Source: Chitinophagaceae bacterium UBA1953
GTDB lineage: Bacteria; Bacteroidota; Bacteroidia; Chitinophagales; Chitinophagaceae
Length of the DNA: 64,000 nucleotides
Assembly: GCA_002336115.1 (NCBI GenBank)
Contig: DDEN01000050.1
Span: 124,001-188,000, forward strand
Direction of reading: 5' to 3'
Program-made: the position numbers and the translations under genes
The notes under the pieces: model-generated
The model's input: only the letters and a program-made list of their open reading frames with translations
What the model was told of the DNA's origin: nothing
The model's database searches: none
In this document: positions 32,888-42,311 of the stretch, piece by piece
How positions within the stretch are numbered: the stretch's first letter is position 1
Layout of the letters: every line of letters starts with the position of its first letter

Positions 32888-34900
32888 TTATTTTGAAAGT
32901 ATATCAACACTTTTAATTTTTTCGGGAAACCACAACATCATTTCGCCTTTACCTCTGTTGGCCCATGCATAATAGGGAATAGCAACAAAAGGCTGCTTCA
33001 CAGTTTTTACTTCGTTGTTGTTTACAAGTACTGCATTGGCTTCTGATTTAACAACCACAACTCCATTCAGCAACGAAGGCAGAAACTCTGTTGTAAATGT
33101 TGCCGAAGAAGGAATGACAAGATTGGCAGCACTTCCATTATTATCGGGCCATTCAGCACAATACATTAACGGGCCACGCTGTAGAGCAACTTTGCCTGCA
33201 TCATCTTTCAGTTTATCGTTTGCAACAACCCTGCGCACTTCCATTGGTAATTTCACTTCAACCACATCATTCTTTTTCCAGCTCCTGTTTAAAACAGCAT
33301 AACCATTTTCAACAGTGTAATCAACTGCAGTACCATTAATGCTTATCTGAACTTTTGTAGTTGAGGCCGATTGAAAACTGTACAAGTCGGAAGGGATTGC
33401 CTGGTTCATTGCCCAACCGGGAATACGCACTTTCATTGTAAACGGAAGCGTTCCTTTTTGGGGCGATACAATAAACTTCAGATCACCATCCCATGGATAA
33501 TTGTTTTGTTGCTGCACATCAACGGCCTTTCCATTTACTATTAATGATGCAGAACTGTTGATAAACAGATTCACATAAACATCATTCTCTTTCTGCGCAT
33601 AAACATAACCGGGAACAGAAGGTAATAACCTTGTAACATTTGTAGGACAGCATGAACAATCAAACCAACCTGAACGTTCTTCTTCTATTCCGCCGGGAAG
33701 ATGATTGTGCCGTACTTCCATTGCGTTAGTATAGAAGAAGGATTTCCCATCAAGACCAACACCTGAAATCAAACCATTGTATAAAATCTTTTCCAGTACA
33801 TCAATGTATTTTGAATCGCCATGCAGTTGAAACATGCGTTGATTCCAGTACACGTTTGCAATGGCTGCACAGGTTTCGTTATAAGCAGTTGCATTGGGTA
33901 ATTCATAATTATCACCATAGCGTTCGCCTGAACCAACTGCACCAGCTCCACCCTGTACATAAATTTTCTTGGTAACCATATTTGTCCAGATGCTGTCAAT
34001 TGCTTTCAGCAACGCTTCATCACCTGTTAAGGCAGCAACATCCGCAACAGCAGAATACAAATAACCTGCACGTACAGCATGGCCAATTGCTTCACGCTGA
34101 TCAACAACCGGAATATGATCCTGCCAGTAAGCTCCGTTCTTCCACGGATCTCTACTCTTTGTATCATAGCCATTGAAATGACCACGTTCTTCAATAAAAT
34201 ATTTTGCTGTTTCTAAGTATTCTTTCTTCCCGGTAATACGATACAGTTTTACCAAACCCATTTCAATTACTTCATGACCCGGAGCAACATGTCGTTTATC
34301 AAAACCAAAAACAGAACAAACCAAATCAGCATTTTTTAATGCGATGTTGAGCAGGTTCTTTTTGCCTGTGGCATAATAGTGTGCTGCTGCTGCTTCGTAC
34401 AAATGACCGGAGTTGTATAACTCATGACTTAACTCTCTTTCTCTGTCCCAGCGGTTTGGTCCTGCCCATGAATGCGGATGAAGCGGATCAATTGTTCTTG
34501 CTGTGTATAAATAACCATCGGGCTCCTGTGCCTTTGCAATTTTATCAATCAGTGAATCAATATATGCTTCGAGTTTTTTATCAGGAAAAAGGCTCAATGA
34601 AAAAGATGCACCTTCAATCGTTTTGTAAATATCTGTATCATCAAAAGGATAAGTTGTACAGAACTTTCCTGAATGTGCAGCAGCCATTTCAAAGTTCTTT
34701 ACACGCCCTGTACTTTCACATCGTGCAAACGATGCAGGAATAGTAACGTTGTTATTCACTTTGATTTTCGGCAGCCAGAAATTATCTGACAAATGCACAC
34801 TGGTAAAATTGACCGGCTTGTATGCATAATCTTTTTGCTGTGCAGTTACAAACAAACTGCCCAGCAACGCAAAAAAGAAAAGCAATTTTTTATACGACAT
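32888..34900 (-). CDS. GH127 beta-L-arabinofuranosidase-like protein, secreted
   Basis: A 670-residue protein with a signal peptide (LLFFFALLGSLFVTAQ, residues 5-20). The (alpha/alpha)6 barrel is shown by AVDLYRIT-like repeats: SWAGPNRWDRERELSHELYNSGHLYEAAAAHYYATGKK, GLVKLYRITGKKEYLETAKYFIEERG and PVVDQREAIGHAVRAGYLYSAVAD. The metal/catalytic cysteines appear in GWFDCSCCPTNVTRLLPS (about residues 415-432), as in HypBA1, where Cys is the nucleophile and Zn is bound. It would release beta-linked L-arabinofuranose from pectic glycans or extensins. It sits in the operon between araD and araA. Confidence 0.92.
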   Translation of the reverse strand: MSYKKLLFFFALLGSLFVTAQQKDYAYKPVNFTSVHLSDNFWLPKIKVNNNVTIPASFARCESTGRVKNFEMAAAHSGKFCTTYPFDDTDIYKTIEGASFSLSLFPDKKLEAYIDSLIDKIAKAQEPDGYLYTARTIDPLHPHSWAGPNRWDRERELSHELYNSGHLYEAAAAHYYATGKKNLLNIALKNADLVCSVFGFDKRHVAPGHEVIEMGLVKLYRITGKKEYLETAKYFIEERGHFNGYDTKSRDPWKNGAYWQDHIPVVDQREAIGHAVRAGYLYSAVADVAALTGDEALLKAIDSIWTNMVTKKIYVQGGAGAVGSGERYGDNYELPNATAYNETCAAIANVYWNQRMFQLHGDSKYIDVLEKILYNGLISGVGLDGKSFFYTNAMEVRHNHLPGGIEEERSGWFDCSCCPTNVTRLLPSVPGYVYAQKENDVYVNLFINSSASLIVNGKAVDVQQQNNYPWDGDLKFIVSPQKGTLPFTMKVRIPGWAMNQAIPSDLYSFQSASTTKVQISINGTAVDYTVENGYAVLNRSWKKNDVVEVKLPMEVRRVVANDKLKDDAGKVALQRGPLMYCAEWPDNNGSAANLVIPSSATFTTEFLPSLLNGVVVVKSEANAVLVNNNEVKTVKQPFVAIPYYAWANRGKGEMMLWFPEKIKSVDILSK

Positions 34901-34921
34901 GCTTAAGGATTTTAATCGTTA

Positions 34922-35620
34922 TTACTGACCATAGTAACTGTCTGGTCCGTGCTTACGTTCCCAATGCTTACGCTTGATTGATTCTTTCAGTTTCGGAGCT
35001 CTTGAATTAATCTGCTCTGTAAGCAATGCGGTTTTAGCAATGAATTCAAGTACCGCACTGTTATGAACTGCTTTATGTGCATTCTTTCCCCAGGTAAACG
35101 GCGCATGATTTCCAACAAGAATCATTTCCACTTCTTCATAACTAAGTCTGCGGTCGTTGAAACAATTAATGATCTGGAAACCGGTTTCATGTTCATAATT
35201 TCCACGGATCATTTCATCATTCATTGGTGCAGCACAGGGGATATCAGCAATGGTATAATCTGCATGAGTTGTTCCGTAAATCGGAATATCTCTTTGAGAT
35301 TGTGCCCATGCTGTTGCATAAGTTGAATGTGTGTGCACAATGCCGCCAATCTTTTCCCAATGCTTGTACAAAACGGCATGTGTTTTTGTATCGGATGAAG
35401 GACGGAAAGAACCTTCAACAGTACGTCCATCAAAATCAACAATCACCATTTTATCGGGTGATAAATCTTCGTAAGGAACACCACTTGGTTTTATTGCAAA
35501 TACGCCCAGGCTTCTGTCAACTGCACTTACATTTCCGAATGTAAACAGTACAAGTCCTAACTGGGGTAATTCCATATTGGCTTTGTAAGCCTCTTCCTGG
35601 ATGTGACTATACTTACTCAT
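34922..35620 (-). CDS. araD: L-ribulose-5-phosphate 4-epimerase
   Basis: A 232-residue class II aldolase/adducin-family protein. It has the araD motifs: LGLVLFTFGNVSAVDRSLGVFAIKPSGVPYEDL (about residues 20-52), IVHTHSTYATAWAQ with its metal His residues, and IPIYGTTHADYTIADIPCA. The GNHAPFTWGKNAHKAVHNS stretch carries the third metal ligand. It converts L-ribulose-5-phosphate to D-xylulose-5-phosphate, which enters the pentose phosphate pathway. The final YYGQ is the usual family ending. Confidence 0.96.
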   Translation of the reverse strand: MSKYSHIQEEAYKANMELPQLGLVLFTFGNVSAVDRSLGVFAIKPSGVPYEDLSPDKMVIVDFDGRTVEGSFRPSSDTKTHAVLYKHWEKIGGIVHTHSTYATAWAQSQRDIPIYGTTHADYTIADIPCAAPMNDEMIRGNYEHETGFQIINCFNDRRLSYEEVEMILVGNHAPFTWGKNAHKAVHNSAVLEFIAKTALLTEQINSRAPKLKESIKRKHWERKHGPDSYYGQ

Positions 35621-35643
35621 AACTTTTATTTTAGTCGTAGAGA

Positions 35644-35682
35644 TTCGTCAGACGAGGGCGTCAGACGAAGATATCTGACGAA
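35644..35682. repeat. inverted repeat in the araB-araD gap
   Basis: TTCGTCAGA (35644-35652) and TCTGACGAA (35674-35682) pair, and a further CGTCAGACGAA lies between. The repeated GTCAGACGA motif gives a hairpin with alternative pairings. It may modulate the balance between araB and araD in the transcript. Confidence 0.5.
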
Positions 35683-35684
35683 GT

Positions 35685-37364
35685 TTAACTTAAGGTTTGT
35701 GCTTCCATAAACGCACCAACTTTTTTGTATTGTTCGTAACGTTTCTGGTAAATAGCTGCTTTTGCAGGATTGGGTTGATAAGCTGCATCAAATCCCTGTC
35801 CCATTGCCTTCATTGCATCTTCCACTTTTTCATAAACTCCACCTGCTGTTGCTGCAAACATAGCCGCACCAAGTGCACAGGTTTGTTCTGATTTATGAAT
35901 TTTGATTGGCATGTTCATTACATCAGCCATCATCTGCATAATAAATGGTGACTTCTTAGCAACACCACCTAAACCAATCAATCCTTTTACCGGAACACCC
36001 TGCTCAACAAAACGTTCAGCAATTGCTTTTGCACCGAAACAGGTTGATTCAACAACGGCACGGAACAAACGAACGGCATCGCTTCCCAGGTCAAGACCAG
36101 TGATGGATGCAGTGAGTAACTGGTTTGCATCGGGAGTTCTTCTTCCGTTAAACCAGTCAACAGCCAGTTCAGTATGCTCATCAATTTCAATCTGTTCAGC
36201 AAGTTTGCTTAATTCAGGAATGATGGCATCTTCTGTTTCTTTAATCAGTTGTGCTTTTGTTGCTTCATCAACAACTGTTGATTTTGCAAGAATGCTTTGC
36301 AATGGCCATGTGATTAAACGCTTGTACCATGCATATGCATCACCAAATGCAGACTGACCGGCTTCCAATCCAATCATTCCGGGAATGATAGAACCGGGCA
36401 CCTGTCCGCAAATACCTTTTACTAATTTTCCTTCTACATCTTTAACAGGAGCAACCATCATATCGCATGTTGATGTTCCCATTACTTTACTTAAGTGATA
36501 TGGTTCAATCTGTCCACCAACTGCACCCATGTGTGCATCATAAGCACCAACACCAATCACTGTTGTTTCTGGCAAACCTAATTTAGCAGCCCATTCTTTT
36601 GTGATTGTGCCAACCGATTGATCAGCAGGATATGTGTCTTTAAACAAACGGGCAGTGAAGCCATCCAGTACCGGATCAAGCGTAGCGAAGAATTCATTGG
36701 GAGGAAGTCCACCCCACTCTTTTGCCCAAAGTATTTTATGACCTGCAGAACATACTCCACGTTTCATTTGATGCACATCTGTTCCACCTGTTAACAGGAA
36801 TGGAATCCAGTCGCAATGTTCAACAAAAGAATAAATTGTATTTCTTACTTTTTCATCTGCACGCAATACATGTAACAGTTTTGCCCAGAACCACTCTGAA
36901 GAATAAATCCCACCAACAAACTGGAGATAGTTTGTATCAAACTTTTCAGCATGTGCATTAATCTCTGCTGCTTCACCCACACCTGTATGATCTTTCCACA
37001 ACACAAACATTGCATTTGGATTTTCTTCAAAGCCGGGTAACAACGCCAGCGGTGTTCCGTTCTTATCTGTTGCAACAGGAGTTGAACCGGTTGTATCAAC
37101 AGAAAGTGCTTTGATGTTTGCAGCAACTTCAGGTCCAACCTTTGCCACACATTCTTTAATCGTTGCTTCCAGTCCTTCCACGTAATCCAAAGGATGCTGC
37201 CTGAACTGGTTTTCGCTGATATTGCAATACAATTGTTTTTTCCACCTCGGGTAATAAAATACAGAAGAGGCAAGTTCTTCACCATTGGCTGTATTAACGA
37301 TGATAGTTCTTACTGAATCTGAACCATAATCAACTCCGACTACATAAGATGCCTGATTGCTCAT
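35685..37364 (-). CDS. araB: ribulokinase
   Basis: I choose the ATG at 37364, which gives 559 residues starting MSNQASYVVGVDYGSDSVRTIIV, the FGGY phosphate-1 loop. Further signatures are LSVDTTGSTPVATDKNGTPL, VGAYDAHMGAVGGQIEPYHLSKVMGTSTCDM and the C-terminal ASITGLDLGSDAVRLFRAVVEST with VKGLIGLGGVAKKSPF. It phosphorylates L-ribulose to L-ribulose-5-phosphate in the cytoplasm. A strong hairpin upstream (37406-37440) separates it from the transketolase genes. The 64-bp gap to araD includes an inverted repeat. Confidence 0.96.
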   Translation of the reverse strand: MSNQASYVVGVDYGSDSVRTIIVNTANGEELASSVFYYPRWKKQLYCNISENQFRQHPLDYVEGLEATIKECVAKVGPEVAANIKALSVDTTGSTPVATDKNGTPLALLPGFEENPNAMFVLWKDHTGVGEAAEINAHAEKFDTNYLQFVGGIYSSEWFWAKLLHVLRADEKVRNTIYSFVEHCDWIPFLLTGGTDVHQMKRGVCSAGHKILWAKEWGGLPPNEFFATLDPVLDGFTARLFKDTYPADQSVGTITKEWAAKLGLPETTVIGVGAYDAHMGAVGGQIEPYHLSKVMGTSTCDMMVAPVKDVEGKLVKGICGQVPGSIIPGMIGLEAGQSAFGDAYAWYKRLITWPLQSILAKSTVVDEATKAQLIKETEDAIIPELSKLAEQIEIDEHTELAVDWFNGRRTPDANQLLTASITGLDLGSDAVRLFRAVVESTCFGAKAIAERFVEQGVPVKGLIGLGGVAKKSPFIMQMMADVMNMPIKIHKSEQTCALGAAMFAATAGGVYEKVEDAMKAMGQGFDAAYQPNPAKAAIYQKRYEQYKKVGAFMEAQTLS

Positions 37365-37405
37365 TTTATTTTTATTTGTCGATTTAACACTAATTAATTT
37401 TGACA

Positions 37406-37440
37406 AATAAAAACTGCTGTACCAAACAACAGTTTTTATT
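37406..37440 (-). terminator. palindromic hairpin between the transketolase and araB genes
   Basis: AATAAAAACTG (37406-37416) and CAGTTTTTATT (37430-37440) form a perfect 11-bp stem with T-rich flanks. In minus orientation it follows the transketolase C-subunit gene by 6 bp. It could terminate, attenuate or protect the transcript ahead of araB. Confidence 0.7.
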
Positions 37441-37446
37441 AAAGGA

Positions 37447-38400
37447 CTATTTTCTGTTAATTACTTTCTTCACTTTTTCAACAATACTTGCAGCATTTAA
37501 TCCATACTTTTCCATCAATTGGGCTGGCGTTCCGCTTTCTCCAAACGAATTATCAACACCAATCATTTCAACAGGTGACGGTCTGTATCGGCTTAACAAC
37601 TGGCAAACTGCATCGCCTAAACCACCGTTGAGTTGATGTTCTTCCGCAGTAACAACACAACCTGTTTTTGCAACGGATTTCAAAATAGCTTCTTCATCCA
37701 AAGGTTTAATGGTATGTATGTTGATGATTTCGGCATCAATACCTTCCCGCTCCAGTAATTCACCTGCCTGGATTGCTTCCCAAACAAGATGACCCGTTGC
37801 AACAATGGTTACATCTTTTCCTTCGTTCACCATCCAGGCTTTACCAATTTCAAATTTTTGATCGGCTGCAGTGAAAACAGGAACTACAGGACGACCAAAA
37901 CGCAGGTATGCGGGGCCAACATGATCTGCCAAAGCAATTGTTGCAGCTTTAGTTTGATTATAATCACAGGGATTAATAACAGTCATCCCCGGCATTGCAC
38001 GCATCATTGCAAGGTCTTCAAGAATCTGGTGAGTGGCACCATCTTCACCCAATGTTAAACCAGCATGTGACACAGCAATTTTTACATTGGTATCTGAATA
38101 TGCAACGCTTTGACGGATTTGGTCATAAACACGTCCTGAACCAAAGTTTGCAAACGTTGTTGCATAAGGTACAAAACCGGAAATAGCAAGACCTGCAGAC
38201 ACACCAATCATATTGGCTTCTGCAATTCCGCACTGAACAAAACGTTCAGGATTATCTTTAATAAACGCATCCAGTTTCAGCGATGCTACCAGGTCGGCAC
38301 AAAGCGCCATTACTTTCGGATGTGTTTTTCCCAACTCAGCCATGCCGGCACCAAAGCCGCTACGTGTATCTTTTTTTTCTGTGTATGTATATTTTTTCAT
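37447..38400 (-). CDS. transketolase C-terminal subunit
   Basis: A 317-residue protein. It holds the pyrimidine-binding and C-terminal domains of transketolase: DTRSGFGAGMAELGKTHPKVMALCADLV near the start, ERFVQCGIAEANMIGVSAGLAISGFVPYATTFANF (about residues 54-88), SHAGLTLGEDGATHQILEDLAMMR and an end with HQLNGGLGDAVCQLL. It pairs with the N-terminal subunit encoded by the next gene upstream in the operon, giving a two-gene transketolase. It moves two-carbon units between pentose and hexose phosphates, the step needed to use the xylulose-5-phosphate made by araD. Confidence 0.92.
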   Translation of the reverse strand: MKKYTYTEKKDTRSGFGAGMAELGKTHPKVMALCADLVASLKLDAFIKDNPERFVQCGIAEANMIGVSAGLAISGFVPYATTFANFGSGRVYDQIRQSVAYSDTNVKIAVSHAGLTLGEDGATHQILEDLAMMRAMPGMTVINPCDYNQTKAATIALADHVGPAYLRFGRPVVPVFTAADQKFEIGKAWMVNEGKDVTIVATGHLVWEAIQAGELLEREGIDAEIINIHTIKPLDEEAILKSVAKTGCVVTAEEHQLNGGLGDAVCQLLSRYRPSPVEMIGVDNSFGESGTPAQLMEKYGLNAASIVEKVKKVINRK

Positions 38401-38418
38401 TTCGCTTCAAACATTTAA

Positions 38419-39288
38419 TTAATAGTCACCAAGAGTTTGTGGTAATTGTTCAAGTGCTTTTGCCAGTTGCTCATCATTAGGAGCTGTGCCATGCCACTTG
38501 TGTGTATGCATCATAAAGTCAACACCAAAGCCCATTTCTGATTTCATTAAAATGACAATAGGTTGTCCTTGTCCTTTTAATGCTTTTGCTTTTGTAACAG
38601 CATCAACAACCTGTTGAATATCGTTACCATCTGCAAGATCAACTGTTGCCCATCCAAATGCTTCATATTTAGCTTTGATGTCACGATTGTTCATTACTTT
38701 ATCAGTTGGTCCGTCAATCTGTTGTTTGTTCCAGTCAACAATTGCAACAAGATTATCTAATTTATAATGCGGAGCAAATTGTGCAGCTTCCCAAATTTGT
38801 CCTTCCTGCTGTTCACCATCACCCATTAAAACAAATACAGTACCATCATCGCCTTTTATTTTTTTTGCTTTCGCAGCACCTGCAGCAACTGAAAGTCCCT
38901 GTCCCAATGAACCTGATGCAACACGAATACCCGGAAGATGTTCATGTGTTGCAGGATGACCTTGCAGACGTGAATTGATTTTGCGGAATGTTGCTAATTC
39001 ACTTACAGCAAAATATCCTCTGCGTGCAAGTACAGAATAAAATAACGGAGAAATATGACCATTGGAAAGGAAGAACATATCTTCGCCTTCACCTGAACGA
39101 GAGAATTTCAGGAAACCATCTGTTCCTGTTTCTTCATTAATGTTCATTTCTCTGAAGTACAAGGTTGTTACTATATCAGCACAACCCAACGATCCGCCGG
39201 GATGGCCCGACTGGCAGGCATGTACCATCCGTACAATATCACGGCGTACCTGCGAAACAATTTCATTTAATTCGTTAACACTTTTCAT
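38419..39288 (-). CDS. transketolase N-terminal (TPP-binding) subunit
   Basis: I choose the ATG at 39288, which gives 289 residues. The thiamine diphosphate motif is VFVLMGDGEQQEGQIWEAAQFAPHYKLDNLVAIVDWNKQQIDG (G-D-G and N-K-Q within about residues 142-185). HACQSGHPGGSLGCADIVTTLYF (about 23-45) is the typical early motif. Together with the subunit encoded at 37447-38400 it forms one transketolase. It lies 18 bp upstream of that gene and 23 bp behind the epimerase gene, so it belongs to the same operon. Confidence 0.93.
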   Translation of the reverse strand: MKSVNELNEIVSQVRRDIVRMVHACQSGHPGGSLGCADIVTTLYFREMNINEETGTDGFLKFSRSGEGEDMFFLSNGHISPLFYSVLARRGYFAVSELATFRKINSRLQGHPATHEHLPGIRVASGSLGQGLSVAAGAAKAKKIKGDDGTVFVLMGDGEQQEGQIWEAAQFAPHYKLDNLVAIVDWNKQQIDGPTDKVMNNRDIKAKYEAFGWATVDLADGNDIQQVVDAVTKAKALKGQGQPIVILMKSEMGFGVDFMMHTHKWHGTAPNDEQLAKALEQLPQTLGDY

Positions 39289-39311
39289 TTTTTCATCTTT
39301 TCGTTTAATAA

Positions 39312-40448
39312 TCAATTCACTGAAACTTTATATTTTGTTATTGTATGATATTTTTCACCTGGTTTAAGCAAAGTTGAAGGAAATTGTGGTTTGTTGGGTG
39401 AATCAGGAAAATGCTGTGTTTCCAGACAAAGTCCTGTATGAATGTTGATGGCTTTACCATCAGATGTCTTGATCTTTCCATCAAGAAAATTTCCTGAATA
39501 GAATTGCAAACCAGGTTCAGTTGTATATACTTCCAGTTTTCTTCCACTGGCAGAATCGGCTAAAGTAGCAACCAGTTCAAGATCAGTTCCTTTGCGTGTT
39601 AAAACAAAGTTGTGATCGTAACCACCTTCAACAGCAGTAATGCGTTCACCAATTTTATGTGGCTGAAGAAAATCAAACGGAGTTCCTTTTACATCTTTCA
39701 GTTCGCCTGTAGGAATTAAGCCTTTATCAACCGGTGTATATTTGTCTGCATTTACCTGTAATGTATGATTGAGAATAGTGTTGTTAACATCACCAGTTAA
39801 GTTGAAATAACTATGATTGGTAAGATTTACAACTGTAGGTTTATCTGTTTCAGCGGAGTAATCAATCAGCAGTTCGTTATCATCAGTTAATGTATAAACA
39901 ACAGTGATTTTTAAGTTACCGGGATAACCTTCTTCACCATCTTTACTTAAATAAGATAATGTAAGAGATGCTGTACTGTCAGCAGGTGTTACATCCCACA
40001 CCACTTTATCGTAACCTTTATTACCACCATGCAAATGGTTTTCACCATTGTTCACAGCAAGTTTATAAGTAGCTGTATCAATTTTAAAGATGCCTTTGCC
40101 AATACGGTTTCCATAACGACCAATAAGTGCGCCGAAGTAAGGAGGTTTTGCAAGATAACCGCTTAAACTATCGAAGCCGAGAACGATACTGCTTTTGTTT
40201 CCTTTGTTATCAGGAACAATCCATGATGTAACTGTTCCGCCATAGTTGGTGATTTTTACTTCTATGCCTTTATTGTTTGTTAATGTGTAAAGATCAACTT
40301 CTTTACCATCAGCCTGTCCCCAGGCAATTTTTGTAATTTTTTTATTTTCCGATATTTCTTTATTTGATTTCTGTGCAACGTTTTCACAAGATACCAGTAT
40401 CAACCCAATAAGAAATAATGTCAAAGCAGTTTGTTTAAATCTTTTCAT
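39312..40448 (-). CDS. galM: aldose 1-epimerase (mutarotase), lipoprotein
   Basis: I choose the ATG at 40448, which gives 378 residues beginning MKRFKQTALTLFLIGLILVSC, a lipoprotein signal with Cys21. Mutarotase features are YTLTNNKGIEVKITNYGGTVTSWIVPD, IGRYGNRIGKGIF, GENHLHGGNKGYDKVVWDV (with a catalytic His) and VNLTNHSYFNLTGD (the second His, about residues 208-221). ETQHFPDSPNKPQFPSTLLKPG is near the end. It equilibrates alpha and beta sugar anomers, probably arabinose, in the periplasm before import. It lies between the GH51 gene and the transketolase genes. Confidence 0.93.
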   Translation of the reverse strand: MKRFKQTALTLFLIGLILVSCENVAQKSNKEISENKKITKIAWGQADGKEVDLYTLTNNKGIEVKITNYGGTVTSWIVPDNKGNKSSIVLGFDSLSGYLAKPPYFGALIGRYGNRIGKGIFKIDTATYKLAVNNGENHLHGGNKGYDKVVWDVTPADSTASLTLSYLSKDGEEGYPGNLKITVVYTLTDDNELLIDYSAETDKPTVVNLTNHSYFNLTGDVNNTILNHTLQVNADKYTPVDKGLIPTGELKDVKGTPFDFLQPHKIGERITAVEGGYDHNFVLTRKGTDLELVATLADSASGRKLEVYTTEPGLQFYSGNFLDGKIKTSDGKAINIHTGLCLETQHFPDSPNKPQFPSTLLKPGEKYHTITKYKVSVN

Positions 40449-40596
40449 TATTTTATTTTTTTCACCTTTTGAATTATTCCTGATTGTTAAGTCGAACCTT
40501 TCATCGTATTTTCGACCCATAGTTAGAACTTTTTTCCGAAAAAGTTTAAATCATCTTTAGAGAAAAATAAAAATGCAACCGGTTAAACAGTTTTTT

Positions 40597-42177
40597 TTAT
40601 TTTAATTCAATTACTACCACTGAAAATGGCGGTAATTCAACCTGTAATTTATTCCCCTGAAGTTTGGCATTATTAAAAACAACAGGTTGAATTTTGCCTG
40701 ACTGATCAAATGAATTGTAATCCTGTAATTTTTTGGAAGTAAGGATACGACCCGAAACAGAACCGACCTTTGTACCACGTATATCAATTGTTATTGTTTG
40801 AGGTTTGGATGGATCAATATTTACTAATGAAACATGCGTTACACCATTATTATCTTTTGAAGCTGAAACAGAAACAGCCGGTAATCTTTCATTTCCAAAA
40901 ACATAATCTGGCGTTTGCACTATTACCGGAAGCATGGTTGCATCCTGGTGAACGTTGTACATTTCCATTACATGATAAGTAGGTGTAAGAATCATTTTTT
41001 CTTTATTGGTAAGAATTACAGCCTGCAGCACATTCACTGCCTGCGCAAGATTCGCCATTCTTACACGGTCACAATGATTTTGAAAAATATTCAACGTAAC
41101 TCCAGCAATCATGGCATCACGCATGGTATTTTGCTGGAAAAGAAATCCAGGGTTGGTTCCCGGTTCAACTTCATACCATCCACCCCATTCATCAACAACC
41201 AATGCAATTTTTTTATTGGGATCATATTTATCCATTACAGTTGAATGCCTTTTCACCAATTCATCCATTAACAGAGCAGATTTCATCGTTGCAAAATATT
41301 GCTGCTCACTGAAATCAGTAGCCGATCCTTTTTCGCTCCATTTAACTGTTGTGTAATGATGTAAAGCCACAGCATCCATCATGCTTGAAGGAATTTCCTT
41401 CATTAAGACTTCTGTCCAGTTATAATCATCATCACTTGCTCCTGAAGCAATTCTGTAAACTCCGCCTGAATTACTCCAATCAGCCATATAAGTAGCATAC
41501 TGCCGAAAAATGTTTGCATAATATTCAGGTTTCATATTACCGCCGCATCCCCATGCCTCATTTCCAACGCCCCAGAATTTAACCTTCCATGGATCAGTTC
41601 GGCCATTTTGTACACGCCAGGTAGTCATTGGGCTAGTATTAGGCAGGCCGTTTACATATTGAAGCCAGTCCGAAAGCTCCTGAACAGTGCCACTTCCTAC
41701 ATTGCCTGAAAGGTATGGTTCAGCTCCAATTAATTCACACATATTCAAAAAGTCGTGAGTACCAAAACTGTTGTCTTCTGTAACTCCACCCCACCAACGG
41801 TTAACAATTGCCGGACGTTTATTTTTAGGTCCAACACCGTCTTTCCAATGATAAGTATCTGCAAAACAACCACCGGGCCAGCGAAGAACCGGAACTTTTA
41901 ATTTTTTTAATGCGTCAATTATGTCGTTTCTCACGCCATTTTTGTTAGGTATAACTTTATTTGTGTCACCAACATAAAAGCCATTGTAAATACAATTGCC
42001 AAGATGCTCTGCAAAATGTCCGTAAATATTTTTACTGATTTTGTCTTTTCCCAAATCTGTCTGTAAAACAACATTTACTTGTGAGTATGTTATTTTAACC
42101 AGTAAAAACAGAAATATGACTATTGCTAAAGTTATTTTCCTTGAAACCAAAGAGTAAAACTTGATAAAATGAAGCAT
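40597..42177 (-). CDS. GH51 alpha-L-arabinofuranosidase, secreted
   Basis: A 526-residue protein. A hydrophobic signal (ITLAIVIFLFLLVKITYS) ends near residue 32. GH51 features are ISKNIYGHFAEHLGNCIYNGFYVGD near the start, LRWPGGCFADTYHWKDGVGP (about 98-117), and WGVGNEAWGCGGNMKPE (about 200-216, acid/base Glu). KIALVVDEWGGWYEVEPG (about 315-332) holds the nucleophile Glu. It cleaves terminal alpha-L-arabinofuranosyl residues from arabinan or arabinoxylan in the periplasm. It is the first gene of the arabinose operon, divergent from the Nudix-type regulator. Confidence 0.95.
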   Translation of the reverse strand: MLHFIKFYSLVSRKITLAIVIFLFLLVKITYSQVNVVLQTDLGKDKISKNIYGHFAEHLGNCIYNGFYVGDTNKVIPNKNGVRNDIIDALKKLKVPVLRWPGGCFADTYHWKDGVGPKNKRPAIVNRWWGGVTEDNSFGTHDFLNMCELIGAEPYLSGNVGSGTVQELSDWLQYVNGLPNTSPMTTWRVQNGRTDPWKVKFWGVGNEAWGCGGNMKPEYYANIFRQYATYMADWSNSGGVYRIASGASDDDYNWTEVLMKEIPSSMMDAVALHHYTTVKWSEKGSATDFSEQQYFATMKSALLMDELVKRHSTVMDKYDPNKKIALVVDEWGGWYEVEPGTNPGFLFQQNTMRDAMIAGVTLNIFQNHCDRVRMANLAQAVNVLQAVILTNKEKMILTPTYHVMEMYNVHQDATMLPVIVQTPDYVFGNERLPAVSVSASKDNNGVTHVSLVNIDPSKPQTITIDIRGTKVGSVSGRILTSKKLQDYNSFDQSGKIQPVVFNNAKLQGNKLQVELPPFSVVVIELK

Positions 42178-42311
42178 GGCAGCAAAAAAAAATTAGGGAT
42201 GAAAATTAAATCAAAAATAGTTAATTGTCAGTTTTACATTTATTTTTCAAAAAAAAAGTTTTCCACAAATGATTTCGCAATCGAATCCCTACCTTTAAGT
42301 TTTATATCATT
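42178..42311. promoter_or_regulatory. divergent control region of the arabinose genes
   Basis: This 134-bp AT-rich gap separates GH51 and araR. On the minus strand TATTTTTG (42214-42221) fits TAnnTTTG for the operon. On the plus strand TACCTTTA (42291-42298) lies close to the araR start. No TTTG sits at the ideal distance for either. An AraR site is expected here, but I could not pick one palindrome with confidence. Confidence 0.45.
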
